Shown: positions 38,726 to 50,156, counted from the stretch's first letter. The stretch: 64,000 nucleotides of DNA from Kitasatospora paranensis (GCF_039544005.1 NZ_BAABKV010000001.1:3472001-3536000), one strand, 5' to 3'. A program made the numbers and translations. The notes: generated from the letters alone by a model not told the origin.

Positions 38726-40557
38726 TCAGTCCGGCGGCGGCGACGCGGGGCCGGAGAGCGCGACCGCGACCAGGGCGCGCAGCGCCCCGGCGACCTGGCC
38801 CAGAGGCAGCGTGGCCTCGTCCGCGAACAGCTCGACCAGCCAGCCGCCCGCCGCGTTCGGCCCGCCGGCGGCGACCATCGCCCGGTACCCGCTGACCACC
38901 ATGACGGCCTCCTCCGCCGGGTCGTTCCCGGCCGCGCCGGCGCGCAGCGCGAAGCCGCCGCCCCGGGCGGCCCGCCGGGTCTGCGGGTAGTGGCGCAGGT
39001 CGAACACGGCGTCCGGGGCCTCGATCTGGGCCCGCTGGGTGACCGCCCCGGACCCGCTCGGACCGCTGGTCATCCGGTAGACCGCGTGCTGCGCGGTGCG
39101 CATCAGGTGCGAGCCCGGCGGCACGTACGAGACCCACCAGGCCACGGCGTCCAGCAGCCGGGCGGAGGTCTCGGCGACGGTCACCATCCTGGCCAGGGTG
39201 TCGGCCGGGTGGTTGGCCCGCTGGGTGCCGTTGTGGTCCAGCGCGGCGAGCACGGTGGCGAGCAGCTGGCCCGGGTCGGCACTGTGCGCGGCCCCGCGGA
39301 AGCGCCGCCGGTCGCCGCCGCGCTGCCCGGGGCCGCCGCGCCGGGCGTCGGTGCGGTGGTGCGGGTCGGCGGCGTCGGCGAGCAGCACCGTCGGGTCGGG
39401 GGCGAAGCCGGGCCCGTGGCTGCGGCCGGCCACCACGGGGTGCGCGGCCCGGGAGGCCTTGGCCCGGTACTGGGCGGCGTCGGCGAGCCGGAACAGCCGG
39501 TCGGGGGTGGAGACGGGGCCGATCGAGTCGCCGGTGGAGGCGACCCCGCAGGCGACCCCCTCGCCCTCGGTGAGCTGCAGCGCCCGGGTGCACAGCTCCT
39601 CGGCGACGGACACCACCTCGTCCGCCTTCTGGCCCTCCACGAGGAGGCAGAACTCGTCGCCGCCGAGCCGGGCGGCCAGACTGCCGGGCAGCTTCGCGGC
39701 GCACAGCGACAGCTGGTGGGCGAATCGTTCCAGCAGCCGGTCGCCCATCTCGTGGCCGAGCAGGTCGTTCACCCGCTTCAGCCCGTTGACGTCGCACACC
39801 ACCAGGCTGACCACGGTGTTGTCCCGGTTGTGGGCCTGCAGGGCGCTCTCCAGCCGGGCATCGACCGCCCGGCGGTTGGCCAGCCCGGTCAGCGGGTCGG
39901 TGAAGGCCAGACGGCGCAGGTCGGCGAGGCGCTCGGTCTGCGCGAGACCGGCCGAGATCTGCGCGGCGAGCAGGGTCGCGTAGTCGGCGTCGGCGTCGGC
40001 GAAGACCGGCAGCCCCTCCGTCCGGGCGAGGTAGAGCTCCCCACGCCTGGCCGTGCAGCACGATCGGCGCGACCAGGCAGCACGCCCGGCCGCGCCGGCG
40101 CAGGCCGGCGGCGCGCTGCAGGCAGAAGGCGCCGGCCTCGGGGTGCGCGTGACCGCCCTGCGGCTGCGGGTCCTCGACGGTCTGCACCCAGGCGCGGGGC
40201 AGCCGCCCGGTCGTCCAGTGCTCGTCGAGGTAGGTGACGATCTCCGGGAAGTCGGCGACCGGGTAGGACTCGTCCTCGGGGAACTCCTCCTCGCCCGCGG
40301 CGAGGTCGCCGTAGTTGACGAGCACCCGGAGCCGGCCGGACTCGCGGTCCCAGACCGAGACGGCGGCCATGGTGGCGCCCAGGGCGGCGGTCGCCCGGAC
40401 GGCGGCGGCCCGGACGGCCTCCAGCGGGGTGAGCGCGCCGGCCATGTCGTGGGCGAGTTCGACGACCGCCTGCAGCCGGGCGTCGGGGGCGGCGGGCTGG
40501 GACGCCTGGTCCCCCGGCCGCTGGGCCGCTGTCGCCTCGCCGCTCAACCGGATCGCC
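38726..40557 (-). CDS. GAF-GGDEF diguanylate cyclase (frameshifted near 40042)
   Basis: About 610 residues when repaired. TTG 40557 is a plausible start with AGGGACGAGG upstream. The N-terminal part is a GAF-like sensor (LQAVVELAHDMAGALTPLEAVRAA, VSVWDRESGRLRVLVNYG, CLVAPIVLHGQAWG). The frame breaks there in a GGGG run, and one added G gives GELYLARTEGLPVF. The GGDEF domain follows (DPLTGLANRRAVDARLE, SLVVCDVNGLKRVNDLLGHEMG, ARLGGDEFCLLVEG) with the active-site motif intact and no RxxD inhibitory site. About 230 further residues do not match a domain I recognise. It makes c-di-GMP. Position and architecture resemble CdgE-type streptomycete cyclases. Confidence 0.85.
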
Positions 40558-40670
40558 TCGTCCCTGTGGTCCGTCCGCCCTGGTGCGCATCCATAGTGGA
40601 CCAAGGTTATGGCGGTTCGGTGAGGCTATGCCCGATTTGTCAAGGTGAAATCGTGAGCGTCCAGCGCCGT

Positions 40671-41758
40671 TCAGTCACCGAGCGTGCTGCGGGTGAGCAG
40701 CCAGGGCTCGACCAGGCCCAGGCCGCGGACGGGACGGCGCCACATCGGCTGGAGGTGGAAGGGGTGCCCGCCCTCGGCCTGGTGGCCCGCCGGGTCCTCC
40801 GGCACGTACGGCGGCACCGCGCCGGCCTGCTCCAGCGCGGCGGCGAGCTCGCCGTCGACCAGCACGGCGTCCTTGGGGGCGATCGAGGTGAGCCGGCTGG
40901 CCAGGTTCACGGTGGTGCCGAAGACGTCGCCCATCCGGGAGGTCACGGTGCCGAAGGCCATGCCGACCCGCAGCGCGGGCATGGTGTCCTCCTTCGCGAG
41001 CGTCTCCACCAGCAGGAGGGCGATCTCGGCGGCGGTGGCCGGGTCCTCGGTGGCGTAGAGGATCTCGTCGCCGAGGGTCTTCACGACCCGGCCGCCGCGG
41101 CCGACGATCAGGTCGGCGCAGGTGTTCTCGAAGGTCTCGACGAGCTCGCCGAGCTCCTCCTCCTCCAGCCTCCGGGAGAGCCGGGTGAAGCCGACCAGGT
41201 CGGCGAAGCCGACGGCCAGCCGGCCGCTGGTGATCTCGTTGTCCTCGGCGGCGTGCACCACCCGGCCGGTGACGGCGGCCAGCTGCCGCCGCCAGACGTA
41301 CACCAGGAACTGCTCCAGCTCGGGCAGCAGCAGCTCGGTCAGCGGGTAGGCCACCTCGGCCCTGGTCATGCCGGGTTCGACGGACTGGGTGAGGTTCTCC
41401 AGGAAGGTGTCCATCTGCCAGCCGGCCAGCCTGGAGGTGGTCTGGCCGGTGGAGCGGGCGACCTGGATCGCCATCGACTCGCTCAGCAGCCCGGACTCGA
41501 CCAGGCCGGCGAGCCGGCGCAGCGCGATCACGTCGTTGTCGGTGAGCGCCCGGGACTGCCCGATGTCGGGGAAGCCCATCGCCCGCCAGAACCGGGTGGC
41601 GAGCTCCATCGGCACGTCGGCGGCGCGCGCGGCCTGGTAGGGGTGTACTTGCGCGGCGCGTCGAGGATCAGCCGCTCCAGCTCCAGGGCGACGGTCCGCT
41701 CACCGGCCCCGCCGTCGCCTCCGCCGCTCCCGCTGCCGCCCGATCCCTCGTCTGCCAC
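40671..41758 (-). CDS. Class III adenylate cyclase with N-terminal regulatory domain (frameshifted near 41640)
   Basis: About 362 residues when repaired, start GTG 41758. A Gly/Ser-rich N-terminus leads to a regulatory domain like that of mycobacterial Rv1264 ([35 protein letters not shown]). The frame breaks near 41640 in a CCCC run and one added C repairs it. The catalytic domain has both metal Asp residues ([11 protein letters not shown] and TLGDEILY), the adenine-selecting Lys (VVKTLGDE) and Asp ([11 protein letters not shown]), and the transition-state Asn and Arg (VNLASRLTS). All determinants for cAMP synthesis are present. It is followed 113 bases later by the GGDEF gene and is convergent with nothing, lying downstream of birA on the same strand. 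Confidence 0.88.
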
Positions 41759-41901
41759 CGGCCCATCCCCGTGCGGTCGCCGCACTTCCTCTTGTCCTGC
41801 CTGTCAAGGGCGGCCCCCACCTCTCGGGTAGTGGCGCGCCTCACACCGCTGCCAGGTGGAATGTTCGCACGGAATCCCGCAATCCGGGGCATCCGGTCCG
41901 A

Positions 41902-42819
41902 TCAGGCGACGTCCGGTCGCTGCGGCCGGACGTGCACCACGTCGCCCGCGGCCACCGGGTGGCGGGTGCCATCCGGGGTGCGGACGACCAGTCGGCCGTC
42001 GCCGTCCACCGCGACCGCCTCGCCGGCCAGCTCGCGGTCCCCGGGGAGCTGGACCTTCACCGGGCGCCCGAGGGTGGTGCACCGGGCGGTGTAGGCGGGC
42101 AGCAGGCCGCTGGCGTGCGGGTCGCCGGCCGCGGCCCGCCACTCGCCGTACAGCTCGGCGAACTCGCGCAGCAGGGCGCGCAGCAGAGTGGCGCGGTCGG
42201 TGACGGCCGCGCCGGCCAGGGCCAGCGAGCCGGCCGTGGGGACGGGCAGTTCGGTGGCGCGCAGCGACACGTTGAGGCCGAGCCCGGCGATCACCGCGCC
42301 GCCGCTCAGCTCGGTGAGGATGCCGCCGATCTTGCGCTCCTCGCCGGCGGTCACCACCTGGAGGTCGTTGGGCCACTTCAGCCCGGTGTCCAGTTCGGCC
42401 ACCCGGGCGACGGTGGCGGCCGCGGCGACGCCGACCAGGATCGGCAGCCAGCCGTACCGCTCGACGGGGACCTCCCGGGGGCGGAGCAGGACGGAGAGGA
42501 AGAGCCCGGAGCGCGGCGGGGCGCTCCAGCGGCGCTCCAGCCGTCCCCGGCCGGCCTGCTGCGACTCGGCGATCAGGACGGCGCCCTCGGCCTCGCCCGC
42601 GCGGGCGCGCGCGGCCAGGTCGGTGTTGGTGGAGCCGGTCTCGGTGACCACGTCCAGGGCCGTCCACAGGCCGCCGGGGACGACCAGGTCGCGGCGCAGG
42701 GCCTCGGTGTCGAGCGGCGGCCGGTCCAGGTCCGTCCAGGGCGAGGGACCTCCGTGGCCGAAGCCGCGCAGTCCGCTGCGGCGGGGTCGGGTGGGCTCTG
42801 GCTGCTCGGCGTCGGTCAC
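41902..42819 (-). CDS. birA: Biotin-[acetyl-CoA-carboxylase] ligase
   Basis: About 305 residues, GTG start at 42819 ([16 protein letters not shown]). Biotin protein ligase motifs are intact: [32 protein letters not shown] with the GRGR loop, LKWPNDLQV and [12 protein letters not shown], then a C-terminal SH3-like domain ([24 protein letters not shown]). There is no N-terminal DNA-binding domain, so this is a monofunctional ligase. It biotinylates carrier domains such as that of the AccA protein encoded at 48.3 kb. It is divergent from pccB. Confidence 0.94.
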   Translation of the reverse strand: MTDAEQPEPTRPRRSGLRGFGHGGPSPWTDLDRPPLDTEALRRDLVVPGGLWTALDVVTETGSTNTDLAARARAGEAEGAVLIAESQQAGRGRLERRWSAPPRSGLFLSVLLRPREVPVERYGWLPILVGVAAAATVARVAELDTGLKWPNDLQVVTAGEERKIGGILTELSGGAVIAGLGLNVSLRATELPVPTAGSLALAGAAVTDRATLLRALLREFAELYGEWRAAAGDPHASGLLPAYTARCTTLGRPVKVQLPGDRELAGEAVAVDGDGRLVVRTPDGTRHPVAAGDVVHVRPQRPDVA

Positions 42820-42922
42820 CGGGCCAGCGTACCGACGGCGGGTACGGCGGCCGCCCAGGCGCGGGAGCGCGGGCGGGGTGCGCGCGGACAGAGGCCGCCA
42901 TATCGTCCCGCAGAAGAAACGC

Positions 42923-42937
42923 CGACACACTGTGTCG
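42923..42937. promoter_or_regulatory. Palindrome between birA and pccB
   Basis: CGACACACTGTGTCG has perfect 7-bp arms around one central base. It lies in the 237-base divergent region between the biotin ligase and the acyl-CoA carboxylase beta subunit, about 120 bases before pccB and 104 before birA. It is a good candidate operator for shared control. Confidence 0.5.
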
Positions 42938-43056
42938 CTGGCCATAACCGGAAAGGCCCCGCGCTGGCTACGCTACCCGACGGTAGTCGCAGTGCCGCTC
43001 CACCCTCAGGCCGCGTTCGGCACCGGGGCGGCCGAGGATCAGGGAGAGCCAACTCG

Positions 43057-44649
<1,593 letters not shown>

Positions 44650-44673
44650 CCGGAACTGGGAGAGGATCGACCC

Positions 44674-44892
44674 ATGGCCCCCATTCAGGTGCTGCACGGG
44701 CAGCCGACCCCCGAGGAGCTGGCCACCGTCCTGGCGGTGGTCCAAGCCCGGGCCGCCGCCGCGCAGGCCGCCAACGAGGCGGCCGGACGGGCGGGCGGCC
44801 CGGCCACCCCGTGGCGCGACCACGCCCGCCGGATGCGCGGCGTGCCCGCCCCCGGCCCGTCCGCCTGGCGGACGTCCGGCTGGGCCCGCTGA
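44674..44892 (+). CDS. pccE: Acyl-CoA carboxylase epsilon subunit
   Basis: 72 residues, start ATG 44674 with GGGAGAGGA upstream, 24 bases after pccB. IQVLHGQPTPEELATVLAVVQAR is the conserved N-terminal segment of actinobacterial AccE/PccE, followed by an Ala-rich stretch and WRDHARRMRG...SAWRTSGW, the typical end. The epsilon subunit stabilises the alpha-beta complex and raises activity. It ends just before a strong terminator. Confidence 0.93.
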   Translation: MAPIQVLHGQPTPEELATVLAVVQARAAAAQAANEAAGRAGGPATPWRDHARRMRGVPAPGPSAWRTSGWAR

Positions 44893-44908
44893 CCCCGAAC
44901 GACAGGAT

Positions 44909-44938
44909 GGCCCGGCACCGCGCGCGCGGTGCCGGGCC
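44909..44938. terminator. Strong bidirectional terminator after pccE
   Basis: GGCCCGGCACCGCGC begins at 44909 and is mirrored perfectly to 44938, a 30-base inverted repeat with a CGCG centre. It sits between the convergent pccE and DoxX-type genes. Confidence 0.85.
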
Positions 44939-44974
44939 GTCCCCGTGTCCGGGCCGTCCCCGGGTCCGGGCGGC

Positions 44975-45397
44975 TCAGCCGGTGACAGGGCTCCGGCGCC
45001 GCAGGCCGTCCAGGGCGATCGAGCCCGGGCCGACGGCGGCGATCAGCAGGAACGCCCAGGCGAACAGGGCGGCGGGCTCGCCGCCGTTCTGCATCGGCCA
45101 GAGCGCGTGCTCCTGGTGGACGGAGAAGTAGGCGTAGGCCATCGAGCCGGAGCAGATCAGTGCGGCGATCCGGGTGCCCAGGCCCAGCATCACCAGGGCG
45201 CCGCCGACGAGCTGGATGACGGCGGCGTACCAGCCCGGCCAGGACCAGGCCTCGACGGTCGCGGCGCCCCGCCCGGAGGCCGGCACGCCGAACAGCGAGG
45301 CGGCGCCGTGCCCGAGGAACAGCAGGCCGGCGACGATCCGGAACAGGGCCACCGCGTAGGGGCCCGCGGCGTCCAATCTGACGGTGGAACGGGTCAT
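44975..45397 (-). CDS. DoxX family membrane protein
   Basis: 140 residues, start ATG 45397. Four membrane helices in DoxX order: VALFRIVAGLLFLGHGAASLF, WYAAVIQLVGGALVMLGLGTR, IAALICSGSMAYAYFSVHQ and ALFAWAFLLIAAVGPG. The family is linked to redox and thiol stress membrane complexes in mycobacteria, but the activity of individual members is mostly unknown. It is convergent with pccE. Upstream lies a 16-base palindrome. Confidence 0.88.
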   Translation of the reverse strand: MTRSTVRLDAAGPYAVALFRIVAGLLFLGHGAASLFGVPASGRGAATVEAWSWPGWYAAVIQLVGGALVMLGLGTRIAALICSGSMAYAYFSVHQEHALWPMQNGGEPAALFAWAFLLIAAVGPGSIALDGLRRRSPVTG

Positions 45398-45562
45398 GGC
45401 GTGTCTCCTCGGCCGAAACGTGTGGGGGAGAGAGGTCGGCTGCCCCCGACCTGTGCCGTCCGCCGCCCGACCCGCCCGCTCAGGTCATGGACGCGACAAC
45501 ACCGCACCATTGCAGGGCCCGGCGGCCCCCGCGTCAAGAGTGCCGGGCCGGGCCCGCGAGGT

Positions 45563-45578
45563 TGAGTACGCGTACTCA
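45563..45578. promoter_or_regulatory. 16-base perfect palindrome TGAGTACGCGTACTCA
   Basis: A perfect inverted repeat in the divergent region between the DoxX gene (start 45397) and a small membrane protein gene (start 45613). It is AT-richer than its surroundings and positioned as an operator or promoter element, 35 bases before the GTG start on the right. Confidence 0.55.
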
Positions 45579-45612
45579 GGCGTCCCGCCGGCGCCCGGCG
45601 CAGGCTGGTGAG

Positions 45613-45738
45613 GTGCTCTGGTCAGACCCCGGCGACGATCCCTCGCCCGAAGCCCGACGGGCGCAGCGGATGCTGCGGCTCGCGGGCCCGCTGCTCGCCG
45701 TCCTCGCCGTCCTGGCCGCCGTGCTGCTGGTGCGCTGA
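45613..45738 (+). CDS. Small membrane protein, 41 residues
   Basis: GTG start at 45613 ([20 protein letters not shown] when initiated) followed by one membrane span [14 protein letters not shown] and a terminal Arg. It lies 20 bases before maf on the same strand and is probably cotranscribed with it. The frame stays open further upstream, but only the part from 45613 looks protein-like. Similar short charged-then-hydrophobic proteins precede maf in streptomycetes. Function unknown. Confidence 0.55.
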   Translation: MLWSDPGDDPSPEARRAQRMLRLAGPLLAVLAVLAAVLLVR

Positions 45739-45758
45739 CAGGCCATACGCTGGACGCC

Positions 45759-46358
45759 ATGACCGATCGCCGCACCCTCGTGCTCGCCTCCGCCTCCCCC
45801 GCCCGGCTCGGGCTGCTCCGTCAGGCCGGCCTCGACCCGAAGGTCCGGGTCAGCGGGGTCGACGAGGACGCGCTCACCGCCGCCACCCCCGCCGAGCTCG
45901 CCCTGGTGCTCGCCGAGGCCAAGGCCCGCACGGTCGCCGCCCTGCTCGCCGACGGCGAACTCGTGATCGGCTGCGACTCCGTGCTGGAGCTGGACGGCCT
46001 CGCCCTCGGCAAGCCCGCCGACGCCGCGGAGGCGCTGGAGCGCTGGCGGTCGATGCGCGGCCGCGAGGGCGTGCTGCGCACCGGCCACTGCGTGATCGAC
46101 ACCGTGACCGGCCGCGAGGCCTCGGCGACCGCCTCCACCACGGTGCGCTTCGGCACCCCGGACGACGCCGAGGTCGCCGCCTACATCGCCTCCGGCGAGC
46201 CGCTGCACGTCGCCGGGGCCTTCACCCTGGACGGCCGCTCGGCGCCGTTCGTCGAGGGCGTCGACGGCGACCCGGGCAACGTGATCGGCCTGTCGCTGCC
46301 GCTGCTGCGGCGGCTGCTGGCCGACCTCGGCATCCGGATCACCGACCTCTGGAGCTGA
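45759..46358 (+). CDS. maf: Maf family nucleotide pyrophosphatase
   Basis: 199 residues, start ATG 45759. Maf signatures: [88 protein letters not shown] and [19 protein letters not shown]. It hydrolyses non-canonical or modified nucleoside triphosphates (dTTP, UTP, m5UTP-type substrates) to monophosphates and is linked to cell-division control. It ends seven bases before the convergent hydrolase gene. Confidence 0.94.
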   Translation: MTDRRTLVLASASPARLGLLRQAGLDPKVRVSGVDEDALTAATPAELALVLAEAKARTVAALLADGELVIGCDSVLELDGLALGKPADAAEALERWRSMRGREGVLRTGHCVIDTVTGREASATASTTVRFGTPDDAEVAAYIASGEPLHVAGAFTLDGRSAPFVEGVDGDPGNVIGLSLPLLRRLLADLGIRITDLWS

Positions 46359-46365
46359 CCCGCGC

Positions 46366-47115
46366 TCAGCCCTGCGGCGGCGCCCACCGGGCCAGGAAGG
46401 CCTGGACGTCGGGCAACGCCCCGTCGGAGAGCAGCAGTGCGCCGTGGTGCCCGCCGGGGTAGAGCTTGAGCTGCTTCTCGGCGGAGGCGGTGGCCGCGTG
46501 CAGGCTCTTCGCGTTGTCGGCGAAGGGCTGGTCGAGCTCCTCAGCAGCGAAGAACACCGGCACGGTGAGCCGCTTGACGGCGGTGGCCGCGTTGTTGCCG
46601 CCGAAGGACTCCGGCGCGGAGAGCGACACCACGGCGGCGGCCGGCAGCGGCAGGTCCGGCAGGGCGCCCGCGACCAGCGACCCGGTGCCGCCCTTGGAGG
46701 CGCCGATCAGGACGATCTTCGTGACGCCCTTGCCCTTGAGGTAGCCGGCGGCCGCCGAGATGCCGTCGGCGACGTCGCCGTTGGCGGTGAACGGGAGCAC
46801 GGCGTAGCCGGCCCCGGTGAAGCCGTCGAGATACGGCAGCCAGTCGCAGAGGCTGCCGCCGTTCTGGTGCGAGAACACGATCGCGACCTTGGCGCCGCTG
46901 GCGTCGGAGTCCCGGAAGTAGGCCTCGAACGAGCCGAGCCCGCCGTCGACCGTGACCGCCCCCTCGGCTGCCTGCGCGGCGGTCAGGCAGCCGTACGTCG
47001 GCGGGGTGCTCGCGGCCGCCGGGGCCGCCTTCCCCGCCGCGCCGCTGCCGCACCCGGCCAGCAGCAGGCCGGCGGCCAGCGCCGCCGCTGCCGGGACTGC
47101 GGTGATCCTGCGCAT
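46366..47115 (-). CDS. Alpha/beta-hydrolase lipoprotein
   Basis: About 249 residues from ATG 47115 (MRRITAVPAAAALAAGLLLAGC). The signal peptide ends in a lipobox LLAGC, so the mature protein should be lipid-anchored on the outer face of the membrane. The rest fits an alpha/beta hydrolase: VAIVFSHQNGGSLCDWLPYL (oxyanion region), KIVLIGASKGGTGSLVAG with the nucleophile elbow GASKG, VFFAAEELDQPFADNA with the acid, and YPGGHHGALLL with the His. The substrate is unknown. Confidence 0.85.
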   Translation of the reverse strand: MRRITAVPAAAALAAGLLLAGCGSGAAGKAAPAAASTPPTYGCLTAAQAAEGAVTVDGGLGSFEAYFRDSDASGAKVAIVFSHQNGGSLCDWLPYLDGFTGAGYAVLPFTANGDVADGISAAAGYLKGKGVTKIVLIGASKGGTGSLVAGALPDLPLPAAAVVSLSAPESFGGNNAATAVKRLTVPVFFAAEELDQPFADNAKSLHAATASAEKQLKLYPGGHHGALLLSDGALPDVQAFLARWAPPQG

Positions 47116-47360
47116 CGTCTCAACTCCCCCGTGGGCGCGGCCCGGTCCGGCCCGGGCCGTCGCGGAGCACGCTAGGGTCACCCACCCCGGGGGTCAATGG
47201 TCCAGACCATTACGGATCATGCCGAAAGAGGAACGGAATCCTCCGGATCGCCCTGCGGATCCGGACAGAACCCGGGCCGCACAACTGTCGTACCGGGCCA
47301 CCGGGCGCCCGTGCGGCCACCGATAGGCTGGCGCAGCCGTCATGGCGGGAGGAGCGGGGG

Positions 47361-48095
47361 ATGTTCGACAGCATGCTCAACGTGGTGCTCGGACTGGTGG
47401 CAACGGCCATCAGCGCGGGCATCGGCTGGCTTGCCCAGACCCTGCGCCGCAGGCGACGGCTGGGCCGCACCCGGCAGTTCTTCGGCATGCCCGCGGGCAC
47501 CGAGTGCCTGCTGGTGGTGCCGCGCAAGGGCGGCCCGGGAGCCACCACCACCGTGGCGCGCGACGACGCGTACGCGATGATGGAGCTCGCCGCCCTGGTG
47601 CGCGAGTGCGGGGCCCGGAGCGAGATCGTGGCGCACGACCAGGTGCGCCAAGGACTCGGCGGCAAGGCGGAGTTCTGCCTCGGCGGCCCGACCAGCAACA
47701 ACCGGACGGCCGCCCACCTGGCCAGCTGGCTGCCGGGCGTCGCGTTCGCCTCCGCGGAGGGCGACCTGACGGTCACCGTCGGCGACCAGGAGTACGCGCT
47801 CTCCTGGCCCGCCCCGGACGGCGACCCGGCCTACGTCGTGCTGGCCCGGGTGCACGCCGGGTCGGGCGACCGGCCGGTCTTCCTGATCGCCGGTCAGACC
47901 GCCACGTCCAACCACGCGGCGGTGCGCTACCTGGCGGCGAACCACCGCACCCTCGCCCGCCGGCACGGGACAGACAGCACGTTCGTCCTGGTGCTGCGGG
48001 TGCTCAACCCCGGCGCGTACGGGCCGGACGTCGTCGAGCTTGCCTCGGAGGCCACGGCGAAGGCGACCGCGAGGCCGGCGGTCGCCGCCGCCTGA
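47361..48095 (+). CDS. Uncharacterised membrane-anchored protein with GGPxSNxRT motif
   Basis: 244 residues, start ATG 47361. An N-terminal span (NVVLGLVATAISAGIGWLAQ) is followed by a basic stretch and a globular domain with CLLVVPRKGG, ARDDAYAMMELAALVRECGARSEIV, FCLGGPTSNNRTAAHLASWLPGVAF, VVLARVHAG and FLIAGQTATSNHAAVRYLAANHRTLARRHG. I do not recognise a named family. The alternation of strands and the GGP-SN and GQTATSN loops suggest a nucleotide- or ligand-binding alpha/beta domain. It stands alone between the hydrolase lipoprotein gene and accA. Confidence 0.75.
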   Translation: MFDSMLNVVLGLVATAISAGIGWLAQTLRRRRRLGRTRQFFGMPAGTECLLVVPRKGGPGATTTVARDDAYAMMELAALVRECGARSEIVAHDQVRQGLGGKAEFCLGGPTSNNRTAAHLASWLPGVAFASAEGDLTVTVGDQEYALSWPAPDGDPAYVVLARVHAGSGDRPVFLIAGQTATSNHAAVRYLAANHRTLARRHGTDSTFVLVLRVLNPGAYGPDVVELASEATAKATARPAVAAA

Positions 48096-48318
48096 CGCCG
48101 GTGTGGCGAAGGCCACGGTGGCCGCGACGCCGCGCGAGGAGGCCGCGGGCCCGCGGCGACCGTCGCGCGTAACGTCTCCACCAGCAGGACTGCCGCAGCG
48201 TGGTCGCCCGATCACGTAAACGGGTGACGCTCCGTGTGGGCTAGCTCACCACCAGGGACTACTCGCCGGTACCGTCGTCAGATCCCTAGACTCAACGAGG
48301 TTCAAGAAGGGAGCCACA

Positions 48319-50091
48319 GTGCGCAAGGTGCTCATCGCCAACCGCGGAGAAATCGCCGTCCGGGTCGCCCGGGCCTGCCGGGACTCCGGTATCGCCAGCG
48401 TCGCCGTGTACGCCGAGCCGGACCGGGACGCGCTGCACGTCCGCGCGGCCGACGAGGCCTACGCGCTCGGCGGCGACACCCCCGCCTCCAGCTACCTGGA
48501 CATCGCCAAGGTGCTCAAGGCAGCCGCCGACTCCGGCGCGGACGCCGTCCACCCGGGCTACGGCTTCCTCTCCGAGAACGCCGAGTTCGCCCAGGCCGTC
48601 ATCGACGCGGGCCTGATCTGGATCGGCCCCCCGCCGCAGGCCATCCGCGACCTCGGCGACAAGGTCACCGCCCGGCACGTCGCCCAGCGGGCCGGCGCGC
48701 CGCTGGTCGCCGGTACGCCGGAGCCGGTGGCCGGCGCCGACGAGGTCGTCGCGTTCGCCTCCGAGCACGGCCTGCCGGTCGCCATCAAGGCGGCGTTCGG
48801 CGGCGGCGGCCGCGGCCTCAAGGTCGCCCGCACGCTGGAGGAGATCCCGGAGCTGTACGAGTCGGCCGTCCGCGAGGCGGTCGCCGCCTTCGGCCGCGGC
48901 GAGTGCTTCGTCGAGCAGTACCTCGACAAGCCGCGCCACGTCGAGACCCAGTGCCTGGCCGACAGCCACGGCAACGTGGTCATCGTCTCCACCCGCGACT
49001 GCTCGCTGCAGCGCCGCCACCAGAAGCTGGTCGAGGAGGCCCCCGCGCCGTTCCTGACCGCCGAGCAGAACGCGGAGCTGTACCGCGCCTCCAAGGCGAT
49101 CCTGCGCGAGGCGGGCTACGTCGGCGCCGGCACCTGCGAGTTCCTGGTCTCCCAGGACGGGCTGATCTCCTTCCTGGAGGTCAACACCCGGCTGCAGGTC
49201 GAGCACCCGGTCTCCGAAGAGGTCACCGGCATCGACCTGGTCCGCGAGATGTTCCGGATCGCCGACGGCGAGGAGCTCGGGTACGACGACCCGGAGATCC
49301 GCGGTCACTCGATCGAGTTCCGGATCAACGGAGAGGACCCGGGCCGCAACTTCCTGCCCGCTCCCGGCACCGTGACGCTGTTCGCCCCGCCGTCCGGCCC
49401 GGGCGTCCGGCTGGACGCGGGCGTGGAGACCGGCTCGGTCATCGGCCCCGCCTGGGACTCGCTGCTCGCCAAGCTGGTCATCACCGGCGCCACCCGGCAG
49501 CAGGCGCTCCAGCGTGCCGCCCGTGCGCTGGCCGAGTTCACCGTGGAGGGCATGGCCACCGCCATCCCGTTCCACCGCGCGGTGGTCACCGACCCGGCGT
49601 TCGCGCCGGAGGTGCACGGCGGCGACGGGCCGTTCACGGTCTACACCCGCTGGATCGAGTCCGAGTTCGAGAACACCATCCCGGCGTTCACGGGCGCGGG
49701 CGCCGACGGCGAGGAGGCCGAGGGCCGCGAGACCGTGGTCGTCGAGGTCGGCGGCAAGCGGATCGAGGTCTCGCTGCCGTCGTCGCTGGGTGTCGCCTCC
49801 GCCCCGGCCGCGACCGGGACGAAGGTCGCCAAGCGGCGCGTGGGCGCCAAGAAGGCGGGCGCCGCGGTCGGCGGCGACACCCTCGCCTCGCCGATGCAGG
49901 GCACCATCGTCAAGGTCGCCGTCGAGGAGGGCCAGACCGTCGCCGAGGGCGAGCTGATCGTCGTCCTGGAGGCGATGAAGATGGAGCAGCCGCTCAACGC
50001 GCACAAGGCGGGCACCATCGTCGGCCTCAAGGCCGAGGTCGGTGCGAGCGTCACCAGCGGCGCCGCGCTCTGCGAGATCAAGGACAACTGA
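48319..50091 (+). CDS. accA: Acyl-CoA carboxylase alpha subunit (biotin carboxylase plus biotin carrier)
   Basis: 590 residues, start GTG 48319 with AAGAAGGGAG upstream. The biotin carboxylase domain covers about residues 1-445 ([71 protein letters not shown] and [20 protein letters not shown]). A linker and the biotinyl domain follow, with the acceptor Lys in EAMKMEQ near residue 550. It carboxylates biotin and delivers it to the PccB-type beta subunit, for malonyl-CoA and methylmalonyl-CoA synthesis. Its partner subunits and the biotin ligase are encoded 4-6 kb upstream. Confidence 0.95.
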   Translation: MRKVLIANRGEIAVRVARACRDSGIASVAVYAEPDRDALHVRAADEAYALGGDTPASSYLDIAKVLKAAADSGADAVHPGYGFLSENAEFAQAVIDAGLIWIGPPPQAIRDLGDKVTARHVAQRAGAPLVAGTPEPVAGADEVVAFASEHGLPVAIKAAFGGGGRGLKVARTLEEIPELYESAVREAVAAFGRGECFVEQYLDKPRHVETQCLADSHGNVVIVSTRDCSLQRRHQKLVEEAPAPFLTAEQNAELYRASKAILREAGYVGAGTCEFLVSQDGLISFLEVNTRLQVEHPVSEEVTGIDLVREMFRIADGEELGYDDPEIRGHSIEFRINGEDPGRNFLPAPGTVTLFAPPSGPGVRLDAGVETGSVIGPAWDSLLAKLVITGATRQQALQRAARALAEFTVEGMATAIPFHRAVVTDPAFAPEVHGGDGPFTVYTRWIESEFENTIPAFTGAGADGEEAEGRETVVVEVGGKRIEVSLPSSLGVASAPAATGTKVAKRRVGAKKAGAAVGGDTLASPMQGTIVKVAVEEGQTVAEGELIVVLEAMKMEQPLNAHKAGTIVGLKAEVGASVTSGAALCEIKDN

Positions 50092-50107
50092 CCCGCGTCA
50101 CGCACCG

Positions 50108-50150
50108 CGACGGCCGGTCCGCCACCCTCGGGTGGGCGGACCGGCCGTCG
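50108..50150. terminator. Strong bidirectional terminator after accA
   Basis: CGACGGCCGGTCCGCC (from 50108) pairs with GGGCGGACCGGCCGTCG (to 50150) with a short ACCCTCGGGT cap and one bulged G. It lies between the convergent accA and DeoR-family genes. Confidence 0.85.
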
Positions 50151-50156
50151 TCGTCG

